From: Humidesulfovibrio sp. | GTDB taxonomy: Bacteria; Desulfobacterota; Desulfovibrionia; Desulfovibrionales; Desulfovibrionaceae | DNA length: 64,000 bases | Assembly: GCF_031082295.1 (NCBI RefSeq) | Contig: NZ_JAVHLD010000007.1 | Coordinates: 1 to 64,000, forward strand | Direction of reading: 5' to 3' | Part shown: positions 43,701-51,194 of the stretch, piece by piece | Position numbering within the stretch: the first letter of the stretch is position 1 | How the letters are laid out: the number at the start of each line of letters is the position of its first letter | Position numbers and translations under genes: made by a program | The notes under the pieces: model-generated | The model's database searches: none | Told to the model about the DNA's origin: nothing | The model's input: the letters and a program-made list of their open reading frames with translations, nothing else

Positions 43701-45428
43701 TCAGCCCTCTGAGCTGGTGTCGTCCACCACGGGGGGCACGCCGCAGGCCTTGGCGCGTTCGTTTTCCTCGGCGCGCAGGGCGCGGCGCAGCACCTTGCCG
43801 ACCATGGTCTTGGGCAGGCTTTCGCGGAACTCCACGTGCCGGGGCACCTTGTAGCCGGCCAGCTTTTTGCGGCAGAAGGCGATGACGTCGGCCTTGGCCA
43901 GGGTCTCGCCGGACTTGACCACCACGTATGCCTTGACCACCTCGCCGCGCGCGTCGCAGGGCACGCCCACGGACACGGCTTCCTGGATCTTCGGGTGCTG
44001 GTGCAGCACTTCGTCGATCTCGCGGGGGTAGATGTTGTACCCGGCGCTGATGATGAGGTCCTTCTTGCGGTCCACGATGAAGAAGTAGCCTTCCTCGTCC
44101 ATGTAGGCGATGTCGCCGGTGTAGAGCCAGCCGTTCCTGAGCACGTCGGCGGTTTCGTCGGGCCGGTTGTAGTACCCGGCCATGACCTGCGGGCCGCGGA
44201 TGACCAGCTCGCCCATCTTGCCCGGGGGCAGGGCCGGGCCGCCCAGGTCCTGGTCCACGATCTTGGCGTCGGTGCCGGGCACCGGCAGGCCGATGGAGCC
44301 GTGCTTGGCCACGCCGTCCAGCGGGTTGATGTGCGTCACCGGGCTGGCTTCGGAAAGCCCGTAGCCCTCGCAGATGCGCGCGCCCGTGACTTTCTTGAAC
44401 TGCTCGAACCACTCCACGGGCATGGGCGCGGAGCCGGACACGCAGTACTTGACGGAGGACAGGTCGTAGGCGGCGATGTTTTTCTGCTGGAGCAGCGAGA
44501 TGTACACCGAGGGCGCGCCGGGGAAGGCCGTGGGCCTGTGCTTCTGGATGGCCTTCAGAAGGTCGCCGGGCACGAAGCGCGGAAAGAGGATCTGCGTGGC
44601 GCCCTTGGCCGTGGCCAGGTTCAGGCACACGGTGAGCCCGTAAATGTGGAAGAAGGGCAGCACGCCGAGGAATATCTGGTGGCCCTTGGACAGTCCCGGG
44701 AGCATGGCCACGGCCTGGCTGGCATTGGCCTGGAGGTTGGCGTGGGTGATCATGCAGCCCTTGGCCAGGCCGGTGGTGCCGCCGGTGTACTGCAAGAGCG
44801 CCAGGTCCTTCTCGGGGATGATCTTGTCGCAGGTGTAGCCGCCGATGCCGCGCTGCAGGGCGGACCAGGGCAGCACTTTGGGATCGTCCACGGGCACCGA
44901 GGACTTCTGGCCCTCGCGCCAGCACTTGAGGCGGTAAAGCAGGCCCAGCGGGAAGCGCAGGCCGTCGCTGATGCTGGTGACGAAATATTTTTCGATGGGC
45001 AGTTGGTCGCGCAGGGGCGCGATCTTGGGCCAGAGCAGGTCCAGCAGGATCAGGAAGCGCGCGCCGGAGTCCTGGAACTGATGGACGATCTCGGTCTCCA
45101 TATAGAGCGGGTTGGTGAAGACCACGGTGCCGCCCGCGCGCAGCACGCCCCAGTAGGCGATGACGGCTTGCGGGGTGTTGGGCAGCATGACGGCCACGCG
45201 GTCGCCCCGCTTGAGCCCCTGCTTGCGGAGGTTGGCCGCCAAAAGCGACGAGAGCCTGTTCAGCCGGGAGTAAGTGATGCTCAGGTTCTGGAAGATCAGC
45301 GCGGTCCGGTCGGGCCATTGCTTTGCGGCGTCTTCGAGCAGCGAGTGCACGGGCCTCGGCGACGCGGTAAAGGTGTGTGGCACTTCCGGGTCATAGTGGG
45401 CAAGCCAGGGGCGCTGAATATCGGGCAT
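43701..45428 (-). CDS. Long-chain fatty acid-CoA ligase
   Basis: A 575-residue ANL-superfamily enzyme of the FadD group, which activates fatty acids via acyl-adenylate to acyl-CoA. The P-loop is LLQYTGGTTGLAKG, the adenine motif is GYGLSEASPVTH, and the hinge/D motif is GWLYTGDIAYMDEEGY with DRKKDLIISAGYNIYP. The catalytic lysine is in LPKTMVGKVLRR near the end. ATG 45428 is preferred with AGAGGTTGG upstream; an earlier in-frame start would add 16 residues. It is a single-gene transcript on the minus strand. Confidence 0.92.
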   Translation of the reverse strand: MPDIQRPWLAHYDPEVPHTFTASPRPVHSLLEDAAKQWPDRTALIFQNLSITYSRLNRLSSLLAANLRKQGLKRGDRVAVMLPNTPQAVIAYWGVLRAGGTVVFTNPLYMETEIVHQFQDSGARFLILLDLLWPKIAPLRDQLPIEKYFVTSISDGLRFPLGLLYRLKCWREGQKSSVPVDDPKVLPWSALQRGIGGYTCDKIIPEKDLALLQYTGGTTGLAKGCMITHANLQANASQAVAMLPGLSKGHQIFLGVLPFFHIYGLTVCLNLATAKGATQILFPRFVPGDLLKAIQKHRPTAFPGAPSVYISLLQQKNIAAYDLSSVKYCVSGSAPMPVEWFEQFKKVTGARICEGYGLSEASPVTHINPLDGVAKHGSIGLPVPGTDAKIVDQDLGGPALPPGKMGELVIRGPQVMAGYYNRPDETADVLRNGWLYTGDIAYMDEEGYFFIVDRKKDLIISAGYNIYPREIDEVLHQHPKIQEAVSVGVPCDARGEVVKAYVVVKSGETLAKADVIAFCRKKLAGYKVPRHVEFRESLPKTMVGKVLRRALRAEENERAKACGVPPVVDDTSSEG

Positions 45429-45861
45429 GAACCAACCTCTTGGGGGGGGAGATGCAAGGACGCCTTGAGGCGCCAAAGGAGTATAGGGGGCGGCCAGACT
45501 TGAGGCAAGGGGAAATGCGAACCCCGAGGGCAGGCCCGTGCGTGAGGTAAAGATTGTGTGAAAAAATCCGATCTTTCATTGTGTCCATGAATGATTTTGC
45601 GAAATGTTGAAGATTCCTGCCCCAGTGTCATAAGGTCGCCAATTCCCGCCGGGATGTTGACAATACTTGCCTGGTGCGGATAAAGGTACCGTAGAGCCTG
45701 TTGCGGGTGGAGGCGTGAAATCATTGACTGGCTGAATGATCCGTGCAGACTTGGCGCGAGGATTGCAAAAAGCTTAACGCAATTCCGCGACGGCAGACTC
45801 TTCCGGACCGGGATTGCCTGCAAGGGACCGGTTTGAACGCATCGCACCAACCATTGGGTGA
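45429..45861. other. Divergent intergenic region, acyl-CoA ligase / regulator
   Basis: 433 bases, less GC-rich than its surroundings. It contains the promoter at 45657-45684 for the plus-strand regulator. The ligase promoter must also lie here but I could not define it. No small gene is convincing. Confidence 0.45.
45657..45684 (+). promoter_or_regulatory. Possible sigma-70 promoter for regulator-neuB
   Basis: TTGACA at 45657-45662, a 16-base spacer and GATAAA at 45679-45684 (four of six consensus). The predicted leader is about 170 bases. Confidence 0.45.
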
Positions 45862-46482
45862 ATGAACATGCTGCTCGCTGACGGAAAATACATCAAGCCA
45901 AGCAAGGAAACCAGGGTGCTCGCCATCCTGAACTCCCTGTCCCAGGACTCCGCGCTGTCGCAGATTGAGCTGGGCAAACGGCTCAAGCTCTCCGGCGCCA
46001 TGGTCAACCAGTACCTGAAGCTCCTGCAGGAGCAGAATCTCATCGAGTACCGCCCGGTGAACGGCAAGAGCTATCGCTACGTGCTGACCAGCGGCGGCGA
46101 GAAGAGCCGCAGACAGATGTTCTCCGACTATTCCAGCGAAACCATCCGCCTGTACACCAACATCAAGGACTTCATCCTCTCCAAGCTGCGCAGCCTGGAG
46201 CGGCGCGGGCGCAAGAAGATCGTCCTGTTCGGGGCCTCGGAAACCTGCGAGGTGGTGCTCTCCGCCCTGCGTGACACCGCCTTCATGGTGGTGGCCGTGG
46301 TCGACACCGACCACGAGAAGCACGGCTCCATCTTCCACGGCTACGTTGTGTCATCGCCCCTGGTGCTGGACCACGTGGACTGCCAATGCGTGGTCATCAC
46401 GTCCTTCGGCCGCCAGGATGAAATATATCAGCAACTGCAGCCTGTGGCACAGAAGCGCGGGCTCGAAATCGTGAGGCTGTGA
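45862..46482 (+). CDS. Winged-helix regulator with Rossmann/PglD-like domain
   Basis: A 206-residue protein. Residues about 15-75 form a winged helix (RVLAILNSLSQDSALSQIEL, then GAMVNQYLKLLQEQNLIEYR). A helical linker follows, and residues about 118-205 form a Rossmann-like domain (KIVLFGASETCEVVLSALRD, VVAVVDTDHEKHG, VVITSFGRQDEIYQQL) similar to the N-terminal domain of sugar N-acyltransferases such as PglD. It may sense a sugar nucleotide. Starts at 45862 or 45868 are both possible (GGGTG upstream). It immediately precedes neuB, so it is probably a local regulator of nonulosonate or surface-sugar synthesis. Confidence 0.75.
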   Translation: MNMLLADGKYIKPSKETRVLAILNSLSQDSALSQIELGKRLKLSGAMVNQYLKLLQEQNLIEYRPVNGKSYRYVLTSGGEKSRRQMFSDYSSETIRLYTNIKDFILSKLRSLERRGRKKIVLFGASETCEVVLSALRDTAFMVVAVVDTDHEKHGSIFHGYVVSSPLVLDHVDCQCVVITSFGRQDEIYQQLQPVAQKRGLEIVRL

Positions 46483-46484
46483 GC

Positions 46485-47579
46485 ATGGCTAACTCTCCCT
46501 ACGTCACCACCCGTTCTGGACTGCGCATCGGGCAGGGGCAGCCCTGCTTCATCGTGGCCGAGGTGGGCAACAACCACCAGGGCGAGATGGATCATGCTCG
46601 GCGCATGGTCGAAGAGGCCGCCAAGGCCGGCGTGCAGGCCGTGAAGTTCCAGAAGCGGCACCTGGAGTCCCTGCTGACCCGCAGCGGGCGCGAGGCACCC
46701 TACGGCGGCGCCAACAGCTTCGGCCCCACCTATGGCGCGCACCGCCTGGCGCTGGAGCTTGAGGCCTCGCAAATGGCCGAGCTGAAAGCCCTGGCGGAAT
46801 CCCTCGGCCTGGTGTTCTTCGCCTCGGCCTGGGACGAGGTCAGCCTGGACGAGATGCTCGCCCTCGACGTGGAGCTTCTGAAGGTCTGCTCCGCCGACCT
46901 GGTCAACGTGCCGCTCATGCGCCGCGTGGCCGCCACCCGCCTGCCGGTGATCCTGTCCACGGGCATGAGCAGCCTGGAGGAGATCGACGCCGCGGTCGCG
47001 CTCATCCGCTCCTATCACGACGACCTGGTGCTGCTGCACTGCAACAGCTCCTATCCCTGCCTCGAAGAACAGATCGGCCTGCCGGTGATGGACGCCCTGC
47101 GGGAGCGCTACAACCTGCCCGTGGGCTATTCCGGCCACGAGCGCGGGCTTGCCCCCAGCGTGGCCTCGGTCGCGCTCGGCGCCTGCGTCATCGAGCGCCA
47201 CTTCACCCTGGACAAGGGCCAGACCGGCACGGACCACAAGGCCTCCCTTGAGCCCGACGAGCTGGCGCTTTTGGTGCGCATGGTGCGCGAGGTGGAACAG
47301 GCCATGGTCCTCAAGGGCAAGAAGGTCTTCCCCGAGGAGCTGGCGGCGGCGAAAAAACTTCGCAAGTGTCTTGTCTTCTCGCGTGACCTTCCCGCCGGGC
47401 ATGTGCTAACGTCTGCCGACCTGACCACGCGCAGCCCGCTGGACGGCATTTCCCCGGCTCACTGGGACGAGGTGCTGGGCGCGGTGCTGCTGCGGCCCGT
47501 CAAGCACGAGGAACCCCTGCAGTGGGAAACCTTGGGCATCAGCGGCGCAGCGGCGCGGGCGGCCTCCTCGTCTACATAG
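46485..47579 (+). CDS. neuB: N-acetylneuraminate synthase family protein (NeuB-like)
   Basis: A 364-residue enzyme of the NeuB/SpsE family, which condenses phosphoenolpyruvate with an N-acetyl sugar to give a nonulosonic acid (sialic, legionaminic or pseudaminic acid). NeuB core motifs are IVAEVGNNHQGEMDHARRMV, VKFQKRH, ILSTGMSSLEEI, CNSSYPC and GYSGHERG, with IERHFTLDKGQTGTDHKASL (a signature stretch, quoted in full at 20). A SAF antifreeze-like domain is at about 285-345 (SRDLPAGHVLTSADLTTR). The exact sugar cannot be assigned. GAGG sits eight bases before ATG 46485. No cytidylyltransferase or epimerase is nearby. Confidence 0.9.
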   Translation: MANSPYVTTRSGLRIGQGQPCFIVAEVGNNHQGEMDHARRMVEEAAKAGVQAVKFQKRHLESLLTRSGREAPYGGANSFGPTYGAHRLALELEASQMAELKALAESLGLVFFASAWDEVSLDEMLALDVELLKVCSADLVNVPLMRRVAATRLPVILSTGMSSLEEIDAAVALIRSYHDDLVLLHCNSSYPCLEEQIGLPVMDALRERYNLPVGYSGHERGLAPSVASVALGACVIERHFTLDKGQTGTDHKASLEPDELALLVRMVREVEQAMVLKGKKVFPEELAAAKKLRKCLVFSRDLPAGHVLTSADLTTRSPLDGISPAHWDEVLGAVLLRPVKHEEPLQWETLGISGAAARAASSST

Positions 47580-47644
47580 ACGTCGCCGCGCGGGTTCAGG
47601 CAACGCACCGGGCTTCAAGCCCGTGAGCCCAGGGAGCGCATGCC

Positions 47645-48598
47645 ATGAATCAGACGAGCATCCTGCTGGAAAGCGGCACCAACGAGCTCGAGATCATCGA
47701 GCTCTATCTGCTGGAGCCCGGCCCAGACGGCAAGCCCGAACCCCATTACTTCGGCGTCAACGTGGCCAAGGTGCTCGAGATCATCGAGGCCTCGGACAAG
47801 CTTGAGCCTTCCGCCTCGTCACCCCATCCGAGCTTTCTCGGTGTCATCCCCCTGCGCGACATGGTCCTGCCCGTGGTGGACCTCTCCATCTGGCTCGGCG
47901 TGAGCCGCGTGCCCACCGCGCACGAGACCGTCATCGTCACCGAGTTCAACGGCGTGCGTTCGGGCTTCCTCGTCTCCGGCGTGACCATGATCCACCGCGT
48001 GGGCTGGGCCGAGGTGGAACCCCCGAGCCGCATGCTGGCGGACCTGCCCGGCAACTGCATCACCGGCACCGTGCGCCTGGGCGAGCACTTCGCCCTGCTG
48101 CTCGACCTGGAGCGCGCCCTGGTGGAGCTTGGCGCGGTGACCATCGACCTGCCGGACCACGTGGAGCAGAAGGACGAGGAGCGGCCCCTGCGCGTGCTCC
48201 TGGTGGACGATTCGACCTCGGTGCGCTTCCTGCTCAAGCGCAACTTCGAGAGCGCCGGGTTCGAGGTGGAGGCCAAGGGCAACGGCGAGGACGCCTGGAA
48301 TTTCCTCGTGGACCTGAAGGCCGAGGCCGCCAGCCGGAAGACGCCCATCACCGGCCTGCTGGACGCCGTGATCTCGGACGTGGAGATGCCGCGCATGGAC
48401 GGCTACACCCTCACCCGCAACATCAAGGCCGACAGCGAGCTCTCGCGCCTGCCCGTGGTGCTCTTCTCCTCGCTCATTTCGCCCGCGCTGCTGCACAAGG
48501 GCCAGAGCGTCGGGGCCGACGCCCAGATCACCAAGCCCGAGTTCGGCGGGCTCACCACCCAGGTGCGCGAGATCATAGAAAAGAGACGGGCGGGGTAG
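47645..48598 (+). CDS. cheV: Chemotaxis coupling protein CheV
   Basis: A 317-residue protein with a CheW domain (about residues 15-165; YFGVNVAKVLEIIE, LRDMVLPVVDLSIWLG) and a receiver domain (about 183-315; VLLVDDSTSVRFLLKR, phosphoacceptor Asp in AVISDVEMPRMDGYTL, Lys in AQITKPEFG). CheV links chemoreceptors to CheA and adapts signalling when phosphorylated. GGGAG precedes the ATG. It lies 65 bases after neuB; flagella are often decorated with nonulosonic acids, which could explain the pairing, but a terminator follows and no other che or fla genes are here. Confidence 0.93.
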   Translation: MNQTSILLESGTNELEIIELYLLEPGPDGKPEPHYFGVNVAKVLEIIEASDKLEPSASSPHPSFLGVIPLRDMVLPVVDLSIWLGVSRVPTAHETVIVTEFNGVRSGFLVSGVTMIHRVGWAEVEPPSRMLADLPGNCITGTVRLGEHFALLLDLERALVELGAVTIDLPDHVEQKDEERPLRVLLVDDSTSVRFLLKRNFESAGFEVEAKGNGEDAWNFLVDLKAEAASRKTPITGLLDAVISDVEMPRMDGYTLTRNIKADSELSRLPVVLFSSLISPALLHKGQSVGADAQITKPEFGGLTTQVREIIEKRRAG

Positions 48599-48630
48599 CC
48601 CGGCGCACTTTTCGCCCGGGCCGATTTTTT
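48598..48630 (+). terminator. Rho-independent terminator after cheV
   Basis: GCCCGGCG pairs with CGCCGGGC (one bulged C) around a CACTTTT loop, followed by GATTTTTT. It overlaps the cheV stop codon. Confidence 0.8.
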
Positions 48631-48714
48631 GTCGGCAGGGGGGCTTGACGAACCCGGACTTTCGGCGTTAGGCAGAAATCACGAACCAAACCCGCAACCT
48701 GCGAGACCCATGAC

Positions 48715-48810
48715 ATGAACCGCACCGCCGCCGCCCGCATGAGCCTAGCCCAGGCCCTCCGCGTCGACGTTGTCGTCGTCGTAGGAGTCGTAGGCAGACG
48801 CGTGTCGTAG
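48715..48810 (+). CDS. Valine-rich leader peptide of ilvBN
   Basis: A 31-residue open frame, MNRTAAARMSLAQALRV then DVVVVVGVV and GRRVS. Nine valines fall within fifteen residues. It lies between the cheV terminator and ilvB and is followed by a terminator hairpin, the classical arrangement for attenuation by charged Val-tRNA, as in E. coli ilvBN. A ribosome site is weak (GCGAG). No leucine or isoleucine codons are clustered. Confidence 0.8.
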   Translation: MNRTAAARMSLAQALRVDVVVVVGVVGRRVS

Positions 48811-48837
48811 CGGTCCAGGTCCTTTTCAAGGCAACCA

Positions 48838-48869
48838 AAACCCCCGTCGGCGCGCGCTGGCGGGGGTTT
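48838..48869 (+). terminator. Attenuator terminator of ilvBN
   Basis: AAACCCCCG and CGGGGGTTT make a 9-bp stem with further pairing inside, 28 bases after the leader stop. The following TTTCGCGTTT is a modest T-tract. Ribosome stalling at the Val codons would be expected to free an upstream antiterminator; I did not fold this. Confidence 0.72.
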
Positions 48870-48934
48870 CGCGTTTCCGGGGGGAGCGCAAGGTCCGCAC
48901 CAGCCGCACACGGGGCACCCACGGGAGGTGACCC

Positions 48935-50641
48935 ATGTTTGAAGGAAACGGCGCGGAACTTGTGATCCGGCTGCTGGAGCGCCAGGGCGTGAAACGCATT
49001 CCCGGCATTCCCGGCGGGGCCAACCTGCCCCTGTACGACGCGCTGGGCGCAAGCCGCCAGATCCGCCACATCCTGGCCCGGCACGAGCAGGGCGCGGGCT
49101 TCATGGCCCAGGGCATGGCCCGCACCACCGGCGCGCCCGCCGTGTTCTTCGCCACCTCCGGCCCCGGCGCCACCAACACCCTCACCGCCATCGCCGACGC
49201 CAAGCTCGACTCCGTGCCCATCATCTGCATCACCGGCCAGGTGCCCAGCTCCCTCATCGGCACCGACGCCTTCCAGGAGGTGGACATCTACGGCATGAGC
49301 CTGCCCGTGACCAAGCACAACTTTCTGGTGCGCAGCGTGGACGAGTTGGTCCACGTCATCCCCGAGGCCTTCCGCATCGCGTCGTCGGGCCGGCCCGGGC
49401 CGGTGCTGGTCGACATCCCCAAGGACGTGCAGACCGCCCGCGTAAGCCTGCGCGAGCTGCCCGAGCCCGCCCAGCCAGACCCCGTGGAGGCCCCCGACGC
49501 CCAGGCCATCAGCCAGGCCGCGCAGATGATCGGCCAGGCCAGCAGGCCCATCCTCATGCTCGGCGGCGGGGTGGCCGCCTCCGGGGCTTCCGCCGCCGCC
49601 CGGGCGCTCGCCGAGGCCGCGAGCCTGCCCTCCACCATGTCGCTGCTCGGCCTGGGCATCCTGCCCGACGCCCACCCGCTCAACCTCGGCATGCTCGGCA
49701 TGCACGGCACACGCGCGGCCAACATCCTGCTGGAGGAGTGCGACCTCTTGATCGTGGCCGGGGCGCGCCTGGACGACCGCGCCACCGGGCGGCTGGAGCG
49801 CTTCTGCCCGGCGGCCAGGCTCATCCATATGGACATCGACCAGAGCGAGCTGGACAAGCTCAAGGTGGCGCACCTCGGCATCACCGGCGACGTGGGAGCG
49901 TCCCTCGCGGCCTTGCTGCCGCTTGTGGGCGCCAACGGAAAGGAGAACGACCGGGCCGCCTGGCTGGCCCGCGTTGCCGAGTGCAAGGCCGCCAACCCGC
50001 ACACTTTTCCCGGCCTGGACAACCCGCTCACGCCCTACGGCCTGGTGCGCGTCACCGGCGAGCTGCTGGGGCAGGACGCCATCGTGGTCACGGACGTGGG
50101 CCAGCACCAGATGCGCGCGGCCCAGGCCTACCCGGACCTGAAGCCCCGCGCCTGGCTGACCTCCGGGGGGCTCGGCACCATGGGCTTCGGCCTGCCCACG
50201 GCCATCGGCGCGGCCCTGGCCAACCCGGCTCGGCCGGTGGTCTGCTTCAGCGGCGATGGCAGCCTCCAGATGAACATCCAGGAGCTGGCCACAGCGGCCG
50301 AGCTCGGCGTCAACGTCACCGTGGTGCTGGCCGACAACGGCGGCCTGGGCCTGGTGCAGCAGCAGCAGGACCTGTTCTACGGGCGGCGCATCTTCGGCTC
50401 GGACTACCGGGTGCGCATCGACTTCGTGAAGATCGCCGAGGGTTTCGGCGTGCGGGCGCTGGACCTGAACGAGAGCCGCGACCCCATGGCCGACCTGGAG
50501 CGCGCGCTCAAGCGCGAGGGGCCGTGCCTGGTGCGCGTGCCGGTGCAGGCGGAGGACAACGTGTATCCCATGGTGCCCCCGGGGGCGGCCAACATAGACA
50601 TGATCGGCGGGGAAACGTGCACAGAAAAGGGAGGGAACTAG
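48935..50641 (+). CDS. ilvB: Acetolactate synthase large subunit
   Basis: A 568-residue thiamine diphosphate enzyme that joins two pyruvates (or pyruvate and 2-ketobutyrate) in valine, leucine and isoleucine synthesis. The catalytic Glu is in RHEQGAGFMAQG (near residue 50). The TPP/Mg motif is CFSGDGSLQMNIQELATAAE followed by ADNGGLGLVQQQQ (about residues 445-480). The central FAD/NAD-like domain is present. GGGAGGTG precedes the ATG. It is followed at once by ilvN, and the valine leader upstream fits regulation by valine supply. The many ThDP relatives make adjacency to ilvN important for the assignment. Confidence 0.92.
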   Translation: MFEGNGAELVIRLLERQGVKRIPGIPGGANLPLYDALGASRQIRHILARHEQGAGFMAQGMARTTGAPAVFFATSGPGATNTLTAIADAKLDSVPIICITGQVPSSLIGTDAFQEVDIYGMSLPVTKHNFLVRSVDELVHVIPEAFRIASSGRPGPVLVDIPKDVQTARVSLRELPEPAQPDPVEAPDAQAISQAAQMIGQASRPILMLGGGVAASGASAAARALAEAASLPSTMSLLGLGILPDAHPLNLGMLGMHGTRAANILLEECDLLIVAGARLDDRATGRLERFCPAARLIHMDIDQSELDKLKVAHLGITGDVGASLAALLPLVGANGKENDRAAWLARVAECKAANPHTFPGLDNPLTPYGLVRVTGELLGQDAIVVTDVGQHQMRAAQAYPDLKPRAWLTSGGLGTMGFGLPTAIGAALANPARPVVCFSGDGSLQMNIQELATAAELGVNVTVVLADNGGLGLVQQQQDLFYGRRIFGSDYRVRIDFVKIAEGFGVRALDLNESRDPMADLERALKREGPCLVRVPVQAEDNVYPMVPPGAANIDMIGGETCTEKGGN

Positions 50642-50643
50642 CC

Positions 50644-50982
50644 ATGGGCGCGAACGGAATCGGAACCAACGGCTTCATGGCCCTGCGGCTCACGGTGAAC
50701 AACCACCCCGGCGTCATGAGCCATGTGTGCGGGCTGTTCGCCCGGCGCGCCTTCAACGTGGAGGGCATCCTGGTGACGCCCCAGCAGGGCGGTGATACGA
50801 GCCGCATCTGGCTGGTGGTCCACGCCGACGACCGGCTCGGCCAGATGATCCGCCAGGTGCGCAAGCTGCACGACGTGCTGGAGGTCCTGGCCTTTGAGGC
50901 CGACCAGAGCGCGCTCTCGCGCATGGACGAGTGCATGGCAGGGTGGGAACAGGCCGGGCCGTGCGCCGAAGCCGGAATGTAG
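50644..50982 (+). CDS. ilvN: Acetolactate synthase regulatory subunit
   Basis: A 112-residue protein with an ACT domain at about residues 12-80 (LRLTVNNHPGVMSHVCGLFA, then RRAFNVEGILV). It binds valine and adjusts activity of the large subunit. Length is in the short IlvN class. GGGAGG precedes ATG 50644, only two bases after ilvB. Its last codons (EAGM, stop) are formed by the first unit of a 14-bp tandem repeat that continues downstream, so changes in the repeat could alter the C-terminus. Confidence 0.92.
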   Translation: MGANGIGTNGFMALRLTVNNHPGVMSHVCGLFARRAFNVEGILVTPQQGGDTSRIWLVVHADDRLGQMIRQVRKLHDVLEVLAFEADQSALSRMDECMAGWEQAGPCAEAGM

Positions 50983-51069
50983 GGGCCGGAATGTAGGGGC
51001 CGGAATGTAGGGGCCGGAATGTAGCGGACGGAATGTAGCGGACGGAATGTAGCGGTCGGAATGGAGCGG
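50972..51069. repeat. 14-bp tandem repeat array (seven units)
   Basis: Seven head-to-tail 14-bp units with core CGGAATGTAG. Units 1-3 are CCGGAATGTAGGGG, unit 4 CCGGAATGTAGCGG, units 5-6 ACGGAATGTAGCGG and unit 7 TCGGAATGGAGCGG, so the array grades from one end to the other. The ilvN stop codon lies inside unit 1. There is no spacer, so it is not CRISPR; it is a minisatellite. Confidence 0.95.
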
Positions 51070-51194
51070 GCTGGCAGGCACGCGGGGGGCTGTTCCTCCG
51101 CCGGGCCAGTCGGAGTGGAGAGCCATGCCCCGCGATGAAAGTAAGTGCTCGCACGCAAAATCGCTGGTGGCCAACGAAAGGCCGAGGGGGAGAA

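Noticed and set aside
50972-51069. Possible CRISPR array
   Set aside because: Units of 14 bp are directly joined with no unique spacers, and no cas genes are present.
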